From NCBI GenBank assembly GCA_007753675.1, contig CP036432.1, positions 8,186,233-8,250,232 on the forward strand: DNA of 64,000 nucleotides, in the 5' to 3' direction. Every line of letters begins with the position of its first letter. Position 1 is the first letter of the stretch. Below are positions 44,621 to 53,210 of this stretch, in pieces. Below the pieces are notes generated by a model. The model saw nothing but the letters and a program-made list of their open reading frames with translations. It searched no databases and had not been told where the DNA came from. The DNA comes from Stieleria magnilauensis (GTDB lineage Bacteria; Planctomycetota; Planctomycetia; Pirellulales; Pirellulaceae). Position numbers and translations under genes: made by a program.

Positions 44621-45019
44621 ATGAATCAGTCTCCACCACCCAATGACCTGCCGTCCGGCTCTCAAGGAGAAGGCGACGTTGATGAAGGCAGCCGCACCTT
44701 GTCGACCGATTCTCACGAGACTGTTAAGCATGCCGCGACCGGTGCGGCGCAATTCATCGCCTGGCTTGCAATCGGTTTCGCAGTCACTCTGGCCGGGGCT
44801 CTGATTGGTCTTGTACTTTACGTTTCGTTTGGGTTGGAGGGAGACGAACGGGTTTGGGGCGGCGCCGTAGTCGTCGTTGGAGTATTTTACTCTCTATTGG
44901 GCGCCGCAGGTTGGGCTGTTGTTCCTCCGATCGCCGCTAGGGTTGATCGAAGAATCGCATTCGGAACAGTGCTTCTTGGATTTATTGCTGGAGTCCTTTC
45001 CTTTTCCGTCATCTGGTGA
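44621..45019 (+). CDS. Small multi-pass membrane protein
   Basis: 132 residues. Hydrophilic N-terminus of about 40 residues, then three to four hydrophobic segments ('FIAWLAIGFAVTLAGALIGL', 'VVVVGVFYSLLGAAGWAVV', 'TVLLGFIAGVLSFSVIW'). No family recognised. It is the only gene between repeats R2 and R3. Confidence 0.65.
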   Translation: MNQSPPPNDLPSGSQGEGDVDEGSRTLSTDSHETVKHAATGAAQFIAWLAIGFAVTLAGALIGLVLYVSFGLEGDERVWGGAVVVVGVFYSLLGAAGWAVVPPIAARVDRRIAFGTVLLGFIAGVLSFSVIW

Positions 45020-45180
45020 TCTAGGCTGAACAATCCATTTCACGGGTCAGACTGCACCCAAGCGATGATTGGCCAATGCTGTCGCCTCAGCCGCTACAAT
45101 TGATGACGAACCCTGTGGCGCACCGGAGGGCTCAAGTATATTTTTCCTGATGGTGAATTATCCGGTCGTCCCCGGTGCTC

Positions 45181-45835
45181 ACCGACGTTGAACTTAATCG
45201 AATTGCTTTCCGCTGCGACAGTTGATCTGCGGTGATGGTGGGGCGGCGTTGCGTGAGACTCCGTGCCGGAAGGCTGACGCCAGCTTCTTGAATCCTCTGT
45301 CCGCAGGTCGTCAGCGTTTCGATGCGGTCGCCGTCTTGATCTCTGGTGGCCCTTCGTGTGATCCGCAGGCGCAGGACTCCCCCGTGACTCGCGTCGAGTG
45401 GTCTGCGGTGTTGTTCTTTTACTCAAAGACGAATCCGACCGAACGCACGACGCGGCGTTCCTTGGGAGTCGAGCGCCCGCGGCTACTGGAAGTGCACCAA
45501 TGAGATCAAGACGCCGTTGCCAGCACGACGCTGATGAACTGCGTGCCAGCGAGTTCGGAAGCGGACGGTTCGGAGAAGGGGGCAATGATCGCAGCAACTG
45601 TGTCCGGACGGGCCCTTAAAAGGAAACAGAATGTGCCAAGGAGTCGAAGCTCGATTCGGACTCGGCCGTCGCGAACCAACAGGAGTTCGCCTGGGTCTAA
45701 AACGCTGGCACGCACTGGCAGGATCCGTTCTAATCGAGTCCGATCACCGGCCCAAGTGAAGGTCGACAAAGTTTTGGCGCCCCTTCTACCCCCGTTCCTT
45801 CGCACGTGCGGAAAGATCGCAATTCGTTCGTCGAG
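45181..45835 (+). repeat. Dispersed repeat R3
   Basis: The longest copy. It begins ACCGACGTTGAAC and ends GCAATTCGTTCGTC, 12 bp before a short ATG-initiated frame at 45847. Nearly identical to R4 in the middle segment. Confidence 0.85.
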
Positions 45836-45846
45836 CAGAGTCACAG

Positions 45847-46187
45847 ATGCCACGATTTACTATGTCGCGAGCTCGGAAGTTTATCGAAAAGGCGTTGGCC
45901 GCGCCGCTGTTCGAGCATATCGGAGACCCGCTAGAGGACGAAGGCGTTGTTCGCGTGAAATCCGCTGCATAAAACAGGAGACGTACAATCAGTTCTCGAT
46001 GGTCGCGTTTGACCATGCACTGGGTTTCGGACCCGAAGACTCCTTTGAGCGACGATTCGCGGAACCATGGTTACTCGCGGGCCATTTGCCGTGTGGATGG
46101 AAAGGAAAGGTTCCGCGGGAACCGAAGAGATGGTCTGATGTTTCGCTTGACGATGTTGTCGGCGACGGGAAGTTGGTTGTGTTTTGA
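45847..46187 (+). pseudogene. Probable frameshifted small gene after repeat R3
   Basis: An ATG-initiated frame ('MPRFTMSRARKFIEKALAAP' onward) stops after 41 codons. The next stretch is coding-like in another frame: 'MVAFDHALGFGPEDSFERRF' then 'EPWLLAGHLPCGWKGKVP', ending 'GDGKLVVF'. The two probably formed one protein of about 110 residues, broken by a frameshift. No known family. Confidence 0.4.
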
Positions 46188-46289
46188 CGTCGAACCAAGA
46201 ATTGCACCGAAGAACGCGGCGCCGTTTTATTTAGATCGATGTCCACTGCACATCGTCGGTAAATTCTGCCGTTCGCCAATCGAAGAGAC

Positions 46290-46817
46290 ATGGTAGCTCA
46301 ATCGGATATCGAATCGAAAGCGGCTATTTATTGCCCAAAATGCCGAAGCCCGACGTCGACCCAAATCGTCTATGGCTTCCCGCTTCAAGAAGATTTGCCT
46401 CCTCGCTGCGTCTACGGTGGTGATGAGTGTCCAACTCACGCACCAACTCAATTCTGCGATCGCTGCGATTTTGCGTGGCGACTTGCGGACTCTCAGCCGC
46501 TTTGCTTTGCATTCCCTAGAAAGTGCTACTTTTGCTCGCAATCGCTTAATGTCGATGACAAGTTGAGCTACAGCATGGAATTCGAGCGTTGGATCTCAAA
46601 TGATCGCTCTGGTCTGAATCTGACTGACGACACTTTCAGTCAAAGTCTCTATCCTGTTTGCGGACAATGTCGCGAAAGCATTCGCGGCAACATAGGCGAT
46701 CTCCTAGATCAAGAACGTCTCGAAGAGAGAGATCGGGTTTTCGCTGTTCGGTATTGGTTCGCTGGTATTGTTTTCTTCATTTTGGTTTTCTACTTCGCGA
46801 CACTGGTCAAGAATTGA
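46290..46817 (+). CDS. Zinc-ribbon protein with C-terminal membrane anchor
   Basis: 175 residues. Cys pairs 'CPKC', 'CDRC', 'CYFC' and 'CGQC' suggest two zinc ribbons. The C-terminal transmembrane helix is 'FAGIVFFILVFYFATLV'. Only gene between R3 (with its broken gene) and R4. No family recognised; cassette-like placement. Confidence 0.6.
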   Translation: MVAQSDIESKAAIYCPKCRSPTSTQIVYGFPLQEDLPPRCVYGGDECPTHAPTQFCDRCDFAWRLADSQPLCFAFPRKCYFCSQSLNVDDKLSYSMEFERWISNDRSGLNLTDDTFSQSLYPVCGQCRESIRGNIGDLLDQERLEERDRVFAVRYWFAGIVFFILVFYFATLVKN

Positions 46818-47302
46818 TGGCGAACCATGGCATGGACTGAAGACGTGAAGTCGAGATTTTGGAGTGGTGAGTTATTGCCGCGTCTCGGCGATGCCCACCG
46901 TTGAACTAGATTGAATTGCTCTCCGCTTCGACGGTTGATCTGCGGTGATGGTGGTTCGGCGGGGCGGCGGGGCGTGAGACTCCAGCCCGTCAGGCTGACG
47001 CCAGGTTCTTGAATCCTCTGGCCGCAGGTCGTCAGCGTTTCGATGCGGTCGCCGTCTTGATCTCTGGTGGCCCTTCGTGTGATCCGCAGGCGCAGGACTC
47101 CCCCGTGACTCGCGTCGAGTGGTCTGCGGTGTTGTTCTTTTACTCAAAGACGAATCCGACCGAACGCACGACGCGGCGTTCCTTGGGAGTCGAGCGCCCG
47201 CGGCTACTGGAAGTGCACCAATGAGATCAAGACGCCGTTGCCAGCACGACGCTGATGAACTGCGTGCAAGAGAGTTCGGAAGCGGACGGTTCGGAGAAGG
47301 GG

Positions 47303-48598
47303 CACGACGATCGCACCAAAATCTGGTTTCAGTATTCGTTGATGTCTTGCCTTGGTGAACCCCTCTGCTAATAAATTCAGCCGGACTGGTTTTTCACTGC
47401 CCTGGTATGGAGATGGCAATGGCTTCCCAAATTGACGTGTTTCACGAGTGTTTTGATCAGGTCAGCGACCCGCGAGTTGCCGGACGGACGATCCATCCGC
47501 TCAACTCGATTCTATTCTTGGTTGTCGCGGCGGTCATCGCAGGCGCGGATGGTCCCGATGAGATCGAAAGCTTCGGTGGAGAGAAACTCGACTGGCTCTC
47601 CAAGTTCGCTGACTTTGAAGCTGGAATCCCTTCTCACGACACCATCACGCGAGTGCTGTCGTTGATAAAGCCCGCGGAGTTTCAAAATGCGCTTCTGCAG
47701 TGGCACTCGCACCTTTGTGAACTTGCCCATGCATCTTCCGATTGCGATTCCAAAAATCACACAGGTCCCATCCACGTGGCGATCGATGGCAAGACGGTGC
47801 GAGGGTCCTACACCGATGCGGAAAAATCCAACGCGATTCACATCGTCAGTGCCTGGGCCACCGAGCATAGTGTCACGCTCGGACAAACCGAGGTCGACTC
47901 CAAGTCCAACGAAATCACGGCGATTCCCGAATTGCTCGATCTGATCGACGTGCGCAATTCGATCGTGACGCTCGATGCCATGGGATGCCAAAAGTCGATT
48001 GCTGAAAAGATCATCGAAGAAGGTGGCGACTATGTGTTCGCCGTCAAGGACAACCATCCCAAGCTTTGCGCCGCCATCGCTGACTACTTTGAGATGGCCC
48101 ACAACGAAGGGCTCAAAGACCACGGTGTTCGAACCATCACCACGCTTGGAAAGCAGGCCGGGCGAGACGAAGAACGCTTCTATGCGACTTGTCCGATTCC
48201 CGAAGCGCTCCGCGAACTGACCGACCAATGGAAGGGAGCCAAAAGTATTTGCCAAGCGAATACATGCACCACTCGTGGCGACAAGCAATCAAGCGATGTC
48301 CGGTATTACATATCAAGCCGACCGGCAAGGGTGCGTGAATTTTCAAATTGCGCGCGTAAGCATTGGGGGATTGAGAGCATGCACTGGGTTCTCGATGTGG
48401 TGTTTCATGAAGACTCCAGTCGGCTCCGAACCAAAAACGCGACGTCGAACATGAGCTTTGCTCGCCGGTTTGTCACAACGCTCCTCAAGCGGGACACTCG
48501 GAAGAAGAGTCTCAAGCGGAAACGCAAAATCGCTGGCTGGAACACTGACTTTCTCGAAAAACTCCTGTTTGCAGCCTAATTTTGGTGCGATCGTCGTG
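47303..48598 (+). mobile_element. ISAs1-family insertion sequence
   Basis: 1296 bp with perfect 20-bp terminal inverted repeats, CACGACGATCGCACCAAAAT at 47303-47322 and its complement at 48579-48598. The 10-bp duplication GGAGAAGGGG is at 47293-47302 and 48599-48608. It is inserted in repeat R4. Confidence 0.95.
47407..48579 (+). CDS. ISAs1-family transposase
   Basis: 390 residues of the DDE type. 'ILFLVVAAVIAGADGPDEIE' is the family N-terminus; 'HVAIDGKTVRGSYTD' carries the first Asp, 'IVTLDAMGCQKSIAEKIIE' the second, and 'HWGIESMHWVLDVVFHEDSS' the Glu region. Full length and apparently intact, so the element is probably mobile. Confidence 0.95.
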   Translation: MEMAMASQIDVFHECFDQVSDPRVAGRTIHPLNSILFLVVAAVIAGADGPDEIESFGGEKLDWLSKFADFEAGIPSHDTITRVLSLIKPAEFQNALLQWHSHLCELAHASSDCDSKNHTGPIHVAIDGKTVRGSYTDAEKSNAIHIVSAWATEHSVTLGQTEVDSKSNEITAIPELLDLIDVRNSIVTLDAMGCQKSIAEKIIEEGGDYVFAVKDNHPKLCAAIADYFEMAHNEGLKDHGVRTITTLGKQAGRDEERFYATCPIPEALRELTDQWKGAKSICQANTCTTRGDKQSSDVRYYISSRPARVREFSNCARKHWGIESMHWVLDVVFHEDSSRLRTKNATSNMSFARRFVTTLLKRDTRKKSLKRKRKIAGWNTDFLEKLLFAA

Positions 48599-48643
48599 GG
48601 AGAAGGGGCAACGATCGCAGCAAGTGTGGATCGGAAGAGAAAG

Positions 48644-48690
48644 AGGGTCAGGAGCCGAATTGGCAGGTTGGGCAATTTAGTTTCATCGTC
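48644..48690 (+). repeat. Short repeat copy (AGGGTCAGGAGCC type)
   Basis: 47 bp: AGGGTCAGGAGCCGAATTGG, then C, AGGTTGGGCAATTTAGT and a TCATCGT end. Matches 53165-53210 with only a few differences. Confidence 0.75.
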
Positions 48691-48744
48691 CTCAACTCTC
48701 CCTGCCCACTTGCCGATCGGTTGCCACGCTCAGCGAAGGAGCTC

Positions 48745-49604
48745 TCACCGTTGCTCCGGTGCAACATCTGAAACCCGGTGGAGCCAGAACGGATTGTTGA
48801 CGAACGAGATAAAGGTGCCCGCACCAGCGGGACTCGCCGAAAGAATGGTCGAGTTCAAGCCGTGAATCGGCATGGGGATTTCAATCGGTTCGGACTGGGA
48901 AGGCCTTCGCACGGGGATCTGTTTTCCGCCAGATGCGAAAACCGTTTGTGAACTGGGGTCGAAGGCAAATCCTTCATTGTTGCCGGGCAGGGTCGCATCA
49001 AGTTTTAGCTCACCCAGATCCGCAGACGACACGACGATTGTCCCCGAGTGATGTTGGCCGACCAGCTTTCCCTTTCCGTTACTTGCACATCCAATCTGGG
49101 CAACCATCGAGCCATCGGGACTGACATAGATGGGTTGGTAAACCTGAGCGTCACGGGAGGGGCCTGCGCAGTCAACCAACGTGATCGGGTCGCTTTCGAT
49201 GTTGAACTTGCAGATTCCTAGGTATCCCACGTAGAGCGACTTTCCATCCGGCGAAAGCTGTCATCGAACTTCAGGCAATAGATGTTTCTGTCCCTGATAT
49301 TCAGACGCACGGCGATGTTTGAGGTGACGAATCCGTTCAAGCTGACCACTGCGATGCGGTCCAAAAAATCGATCGCCGGACCATCTTGCGACGTGTTGGG
49401 TTTTGCCAAAGCTTGAATCGCTTTGATGCGTCGAGCCAGTTCCTCGCTACTGGGCATCTGGAAATCGAGCTTGGGTCGCGAGTCCGATCGGGCAATCACG
49501 GGCGGAGTCGGTTGGTAGAAGCGTGACCCTTGCGCCAGAGATTGACCGCTGAATCCTAGAATTGCGACGATCACGAGTAGAGTTCTTGACGCCAGAGTCA
49601 ACAT
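48745..49604 (-). pseudogene. Secreted beta-propeller-like gene with one frameshift
   Basis: The 5' frame (49604-49250) has a signal peptide ('LLVIVAILGFSGQSLA') and runs to 'NIYCLKFDD'. The 3' frame continues 'LSPDGKSLYVGYLGICKF', 'YVSPDGSMVAQIGC' and 'FAFDPSSQTVFASGG', with the SPDG pattern of WD40/YncE-type propellers. The two join at about 49258 if one base is added or removed. It is a real frameshift or a sequence error. Confidence 0.75.
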
Positions 49605-49756
49605 GCCTAGCCTCCCGTTGTTCTCAGCGGTGTAAAATCAGTTCGGTGCGTGACAAGTGTAACGCAACTCGATGCTCAACAAATCGTATCGGTGAACACA
49701 CCGACGCAGATTGAGTCAACGCGTTTCGGTCGATTCGACGGTCATGCGACGAAGGT

Positions 49757-50311
49757 CTAAACGAACTCCGCGACGATCTCTGGGCGAGGCCAGGGGATGA
49801 CGACCTTTTCCACGAGCAGGCCCTTCGTCGCGACCACCGCGGCGCCCACATCGACGGCCTCGGCGACCGAGGCGACGTCGCCCGTCATCGACACCCATCC
49901 TTTTCCGCCGATCGCCATTGCCAAGTTGACGGTAATCAGTTGCACCGGTGCTGCTTTGACCGCCGCATCGGCAGCTTCGATGACCGACGCGACGCTGAAC
50001 GTTTCGATCACGCCGAGCGATTTGAGTTCCGGCAGATGGCTCACGCCACTGATGGCAGGAAACACCGATGGGTGCAGATTGGGAATCATAAAACTGTCGA
50101 CAACGGTGTGGGCTCCGACCGCCAACCCAGCTTCGACACTCGATTTAACGGCGTCGACATCGCCACCAACCAACACCATGTACTTTCCCGGGCAGATCGT
50201 GCGGTTGACGACCATGCGGACGTTGGCTGTCTTCAGCATTGTGTCAGCGATTTCGAAACCCTTGGCAATGCTGGAGGTTTCGACGATGCCGATTGCGGTG
50301 CCGTTTTGCAT
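49757..50311 (-). CDS. pduT: Tandem-BMC shell protein, PduT type
   Basis: 184 residues with two BMC domains: 'TAIGIVETSSIAKGFEIADT' (about 4-85) and 'SLGVIETFSVASVIEAADAA' (about 97-180). A Cys in 'NRTICPGKYMVLVGGDVDAV' sits where PduT binds a 4Fe-4S cluster at the trimer pore. In microcompartments, PduT is thought to pass electrons across the shell to or from PduS. It lies directly downstream of the PduS-like gene, with no other microcompartment gene nearby. Confidence 0.9.
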   Translation of the reverse strand: MQNGTAIGIVETSSIAKGFEIADTMLKTANVRMVVNRTICPGKYMVLVGGDVDAVKSSVEAGLAVGAHTVVDSFMIPNLHPSVFPAISGVSHLPELKSLGVIETFSVASVIEAADAAVKAAPVQLITVNLAMAIGGKGWVSMTGDVASVAEAVDVGAAVVATKGLLVEKVVIPWPRPEIVAEFV

Positions 50312-50331
50312 GCGTGCTGCCTTTTCAATTT

Positions 50332-51672
50332 CTACTTGGTAATGGTCACGCCGCAGCGCCCGATGCTCGTGACGCGCCCGTCGATGCTTGCGTGGACTGG
50401 GCAGCCTAGTTGGTGGTCGTCGACGCGGCCGATCACCTCCCCGCGCCGCACCGACATCCCCTCACTGACAGTCGGTTCAGCCGGCGCGCCGATGTGCGTG
50501 TTGAGCGGAATGGTGACGCAATCGGGTAGCCACTCTGTCTTGACGAACTTCGCCTTGCGGTCGTAGGGCTTCAGACCTAAACGCGTATAAAGCGTACTGA
50601 TTGGAATCTCGCGTCCTTTGCGAACCGGATGGGCAGGCCGGAACAAGCTTTCCAATTCTGCTTCGGTTCGCCCGTCCTGGTTTTCTCGCAGGAGTGCTTT
50701 TGCATCGACACAGATGCTCTTTGGATCCAATTGCTCCGGACACGCGATCAACGAGCAGACGTTGCACTCGCAACAATACTGCGCCCATAAACTTCCACGC
50801 TGCTTTTGCTCGCCGGTCATCAACAGCGTTCGCATGACCTTGTGTGGTTCGATCGGGTAGCCCAGGATGTATCGTGGACAAAGCTCAGTGCACAGGGAAC
50901 ACTGATCGCACTGGCCGTGCCCGATCCGGGTGTAGGTCGCCTTTGATTCCGTCTTGCGGCGGACCAGGTAATGATCCGACGGCAACACGATGATGCCGCC
51001 CAGTGTCTTGCTAACCGGTTCCGAAAAATTGCTCGTCACTCCTCCCATCATGACGCCGCCGGTCAATGCAACGGGATCCTCGCAGGTGGGGCCGCCTGCC
51101 AGTCGAATGCAATCCGCAATACTGGTTCCCACGGGAACGACGGTCGTCAACGACTCTGCGACGGCTCCCGTGATGGTGATGTACTTTTCGGTCACCGGGA
51201 CGCCCTCAGCGGCGTGTGCAATGTTGATGATCGTTTCGACATTGTCCACGACACAGCCAACCGATAAAGGGATGCCACCAGGCGGTATCTGTCGACCCGA
51301 GATTTCATAAACCAGAATGTACTCATCGCCCGCAGGGTAGACGTCTTCGTAGACGAACGTTTTGAATCCTGCTACCTCTGCCTGATCCTGCATCCCCGCG
51401 GCCACGTCTTCGTTTTTTCGCTTCACGGCGATGGTCACTTGTCGAGCCGACGTCAGTTCCTCCATGATCTGAAGTCCGCGAAAGAACGCATCCGGCTCCT
51501 GCAACATCGACTCGCGGTCTTTCTGCAGCAGGGGCTCGCACTCGGCACCGTTGGCGATGACGTGCTCGACTTGAGCATCCAGCTTCTTGTAGGTTGGAAA
51601 TCCAGCACCGCCAGCGCCAACGACACCAGCTTCTCTGATTTGCTGAAGGATTCTTTCGGTTTTTGCAGTCAT
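50332..51672 (-). CDS. pduS: PduS/RnfC-like iron-sulfur flavoprotein
   Basis: 446 residues. N-terminal Rossmann/NADH-FMN region 'VVGAGGAGFPTYKKL' and 'VIANGAECEPLLQKD', an SLBB-type domain, then two 4Fe-4S motifs 'CDQCSLCTELCP' and 'CECNVCSLIACP', and a C-terminal barrel-sandwich domain ('GCPVHASIDGRVTSIGRCGV'). PduS reduces cobalamin or feeds electrons to microcompartments. 20 bp upstream of pduT and clearly coupled to it. Confidence 0.9.
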   Translation of the reverse strand: MTAKTERILQQIREAGVVGAGGAGFPTYKKLDAQVEHVIANGAECEPLLQKDRESMLQEPDAFFRGLQIMEELTSARQVTIAVKRKNEDVAAGMQDQAEVAGFKTFVYEDVYPAGDEYILVYEISGRQIPPGGIPLSVGCVVDNVETIINIAHAAEGVPVTEKYITITGAVAESLTTVVPVGTSIADCIRLAGGPTCEDPVALTGGVMMGGVTSNFSEPVSKTLGGIIVLPSDHYLVRRKTESKATYTRIGHGQCDQCSLCTELCPRYILGYPIEPHKVMRTLLMTGEQKQRGSLWAQYCCECNVCSLIACPEQLDPKSICVDAKALLRENQDGRTEAELESLFRPAHPVRKGREIPISTLYTRLGLKPYDRKAKFVKTEWLPDCVTIPLNTHIGAPAEPTVSEGMSVRRGEVIGRVDDHQLGCPVHASIDGRVTSIGRCGVTITK

Positions 51673-51699
51673 CTTGGAACGGTCTCTCCTGCGTACGGC

Positions 51700-51897
51700 C
51701 TAGTCTATCTTACTTAGGCCTAACGAGTGGTGGCGGTAGCGAGATAAAACGCCGTGCGACAGGTGACCGCAGCGTTTCGAGCCGGCGCACCCGGGAAACA
51801 CTTTGCGGATCCGCTCCGCAAGTCGCCTGACGTATTCCTCGTCCAACAATCTGCGCTTCAAAACCTGCCGAATCCTGACTACGACTCTGGCCCGCAT
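51700..51897 (-). CDS. Small ORF upstream of pduS
   Basis: 65 residues: 'MRARVVVRIRQVLKRRLLDE' then 'LAERIRKVFPGCAGSKRC'. The 'AERIRKVFPG' piece looks like the start of a DUF2293-type segment, but the rest does not. May be a remnant or a small basic protein. Confidence 0.3.
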   Translation of the reverse strand: MRARVVVRIRQVLKRRLLDEEYVRRLAERIRKVFPGCAGSKRCGHLSHGVLSRYRHHSLGLSKID

Positions 51898-51924
51898 CGG
51901 AAGACTCCTCTCGACCAATCAGGA

Positions 51925-52170
51925 TCATACCGGCACCTGTGAAAAGAATTCGGAATCGCCAATCCTCACTGGCACAGGAGCAGGTGCTTCTGCGCGCTTC
52001 GCGAGTACGTTTGTCACGATTCCAATTGCAAAACACGCCACTGCGTAGACGATCGGCAGCGTCTGGTAGGAAGCATCCTTGGGATTGAGCATCACAAGCA
52101 GAAAAGCCGCACTGCTCATGAAAGCGGTCAGCGAGATACCGAGAAAGACCAAGTATTTTGCATCGTTCAT
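51925..52170 (-). CDS. Small membrane protein
   Basis: 81 residues from the ATG at 52170, with GGAG upstream. Two transmembrane helices ('YLVFLGISLTAFMSSAAFLL' and 'LPIVYAVACFAIGIVTNVL'). The frame is open upstream into the phytoene-synthase remnant, but that is likely fortuitous. Confidence 0.5.
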   Translation of the reverse strand: MNDAKYLVFLGISLTAFMSSAAFLLVMLNPKDASYQTLPIVYAVACFAIGIVTNVLAKRAEAPAPVPVRIGDSEFFSQVPV

Positions 52171-52259
52171 GATGAACTCCGTTGAGACAGAAAATGGATC
52201 GGACGATTCCGGTTGATGGTTGGTTGCAATTCCAAGGCTCAGCTGGATGTCTTGGACGA

Positions 52260-52510
52260 GACCGCATGTCCACGCCGAGAACGCGCTCGAAGCGAAGCGA
52301 AACTTGGGGATCGCGATTCGACCTTGCAGTACTTGGTAGTCGCATCGACGGATCTGCATGCCGATTTCGCGATAGACGGCAGCGGCCACGCGAATGCAAG
52401 GGCGAACGGCGGAAGGCAGGTAGGCCATGCCTTGGTTTCCAATCTCGTAGTACTCTTCCGCGAGATCGAGGATCCGGCGTACAGCTGCTTGGCACTCACC
52501 AACCCTGTTC
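52260..52510 (-). pseudogene. Phytoene synthase C-terminal fragment
   Basis: 'RRILDLAEEYYEIGNQGMAY' then 'LPSAVRPCIRVAAAVYREIG' and 'YQVLQGRIAIPKFRF' matches the C-terminal end of CrtB-type squalene/phytoene synthases. The catalytic DXXXD regions are missing, since upstream sequence is unrelated. It is a decayed or cut carotenoid gene. Confidence 0.6.
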
Positions 52511-52880
52511 GAAGTCGTCACCAAGATCGAGAAATCGATCGCTTAGCGGAGGTCGTCCAAGCTTACGGTGGTACGTTTCTGATCGGTGGAAAGAACGCGA
52601 ACTCCTACGAAGGCGAGATTGCAGAAAGATGCGGGACGATGACCGAATTGAATCGCAGAGCCGGGTCTCTCGCAGCACGCGCAGTCAATGGCAAAGCGTA
52701 GAAACACATGGCGCGATGAATCGTCTTGCTCGCGCGTTAAGGCTCGACGACAATTCGAACTCCAAACATCGATCGGCTATCACGAAAAGGGATGCGAATC
52801 ACGGATTTCGATTCGTCGCGTCCGGTGTGCACATCTTCCCACGCCAGCCTGAGGAACGGTCGCTAGCTGCCTGACGCCAT
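52511..52880. other. Region between crtB and hemolysin III remnants
   Basis: Possible rightward fragment 52505-52701 ('DREIDRLAEVVQAYGGTFLI', 'SYEGEIAERCGTMTELNRRA') with protein-like composition but no known family. Otherwise nothing recognised. Confidence 0.35.
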
Positions 52881-53160
52881 ATGGAAGAGATTGTCGTCTA
52901 TTCCGTTCCGGGTTTTCGCGAGCCGGTGAGTTGCTGGACACACCTGTTCGCCGTGCCCGTTTTCGCGGTTCTCGGATACTTTCTGGTACGCCGCGGTCGC
53001 GGCCACTGGGGACGCACGATTAGCCTTGCGGTGATGGCGTTCTCATCCGTCTTTCTGTTGTCAATGAGTGCCGTCTACCACCTGCTCGGTACAGGTACGG
53101 CTCGCGACGTGATGCGGCATCTCGATATCGCTGCCATCTTTGTGTTGATTGCCGGAACAG
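52881..53160 (+). pseudogene. Hemolysin III (HlyIII/YqfA) family gene, truncated by repeat
   Basis: Begins with 'VPGFREPVSCWTHLFAVPVF' and contains 'MSAVYHLLGTGTARDVMRHL' then 'DIAAIFVLIAGT', the family signature. Family proteins continue with five more membrane segments, but here the sequence switches at IAGT into the short repeat at 53165. Confidence 0.75.
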
Positions 53161-53164
53161 AAAA

Positions 53165-53210
53165 AGGGTCAGGAGCCGAATTGGTAGGTTGGGCAATTTA
53201 GTATCATCGT
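53165..53210 (+). repeat. Short repeat copy interrupting hemolysin III gene
   Basis: Same 46-bp core as 48644-48690. It begins immediately after the HlyIII 'VLIAGT' codons, showing that the repeat sits at a breakpoint. Confidence 0.75.

Larger units (their letters stand above)
46893..48635 (+). repeat. Dispersed repeat R4, interrupted by ISAs1 element
   Basis: 46893-47302 plus 48609-48635 form one copy; the middle is an ISAs1-family insertion. It begins CACCGTTGAAC. The segment around 47000-47220 is almost identical to R3. Confidence 0.85.

Noticed and set aside
45094..45597. A conserved leftward protein encoded by the dispersed repeat
   Set aside because: Similar leftward frames exist in R1-R4, but they follow from DNA similarity; starts and ends differ and composition is Arg/Ser/Pro-rich.
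45534..46187. A 217-residue protein spanning repeat R3
   Set aside because: Most of the frame lies in the repeat and is Arg/Ser-rich; only the last about 70 codons look coding.
40900..48690. A confirmed integron
   Set aside because: No integron integrase in the window and the repeats are much longer than typical attC sites, so it is reported only as a hypothesis.
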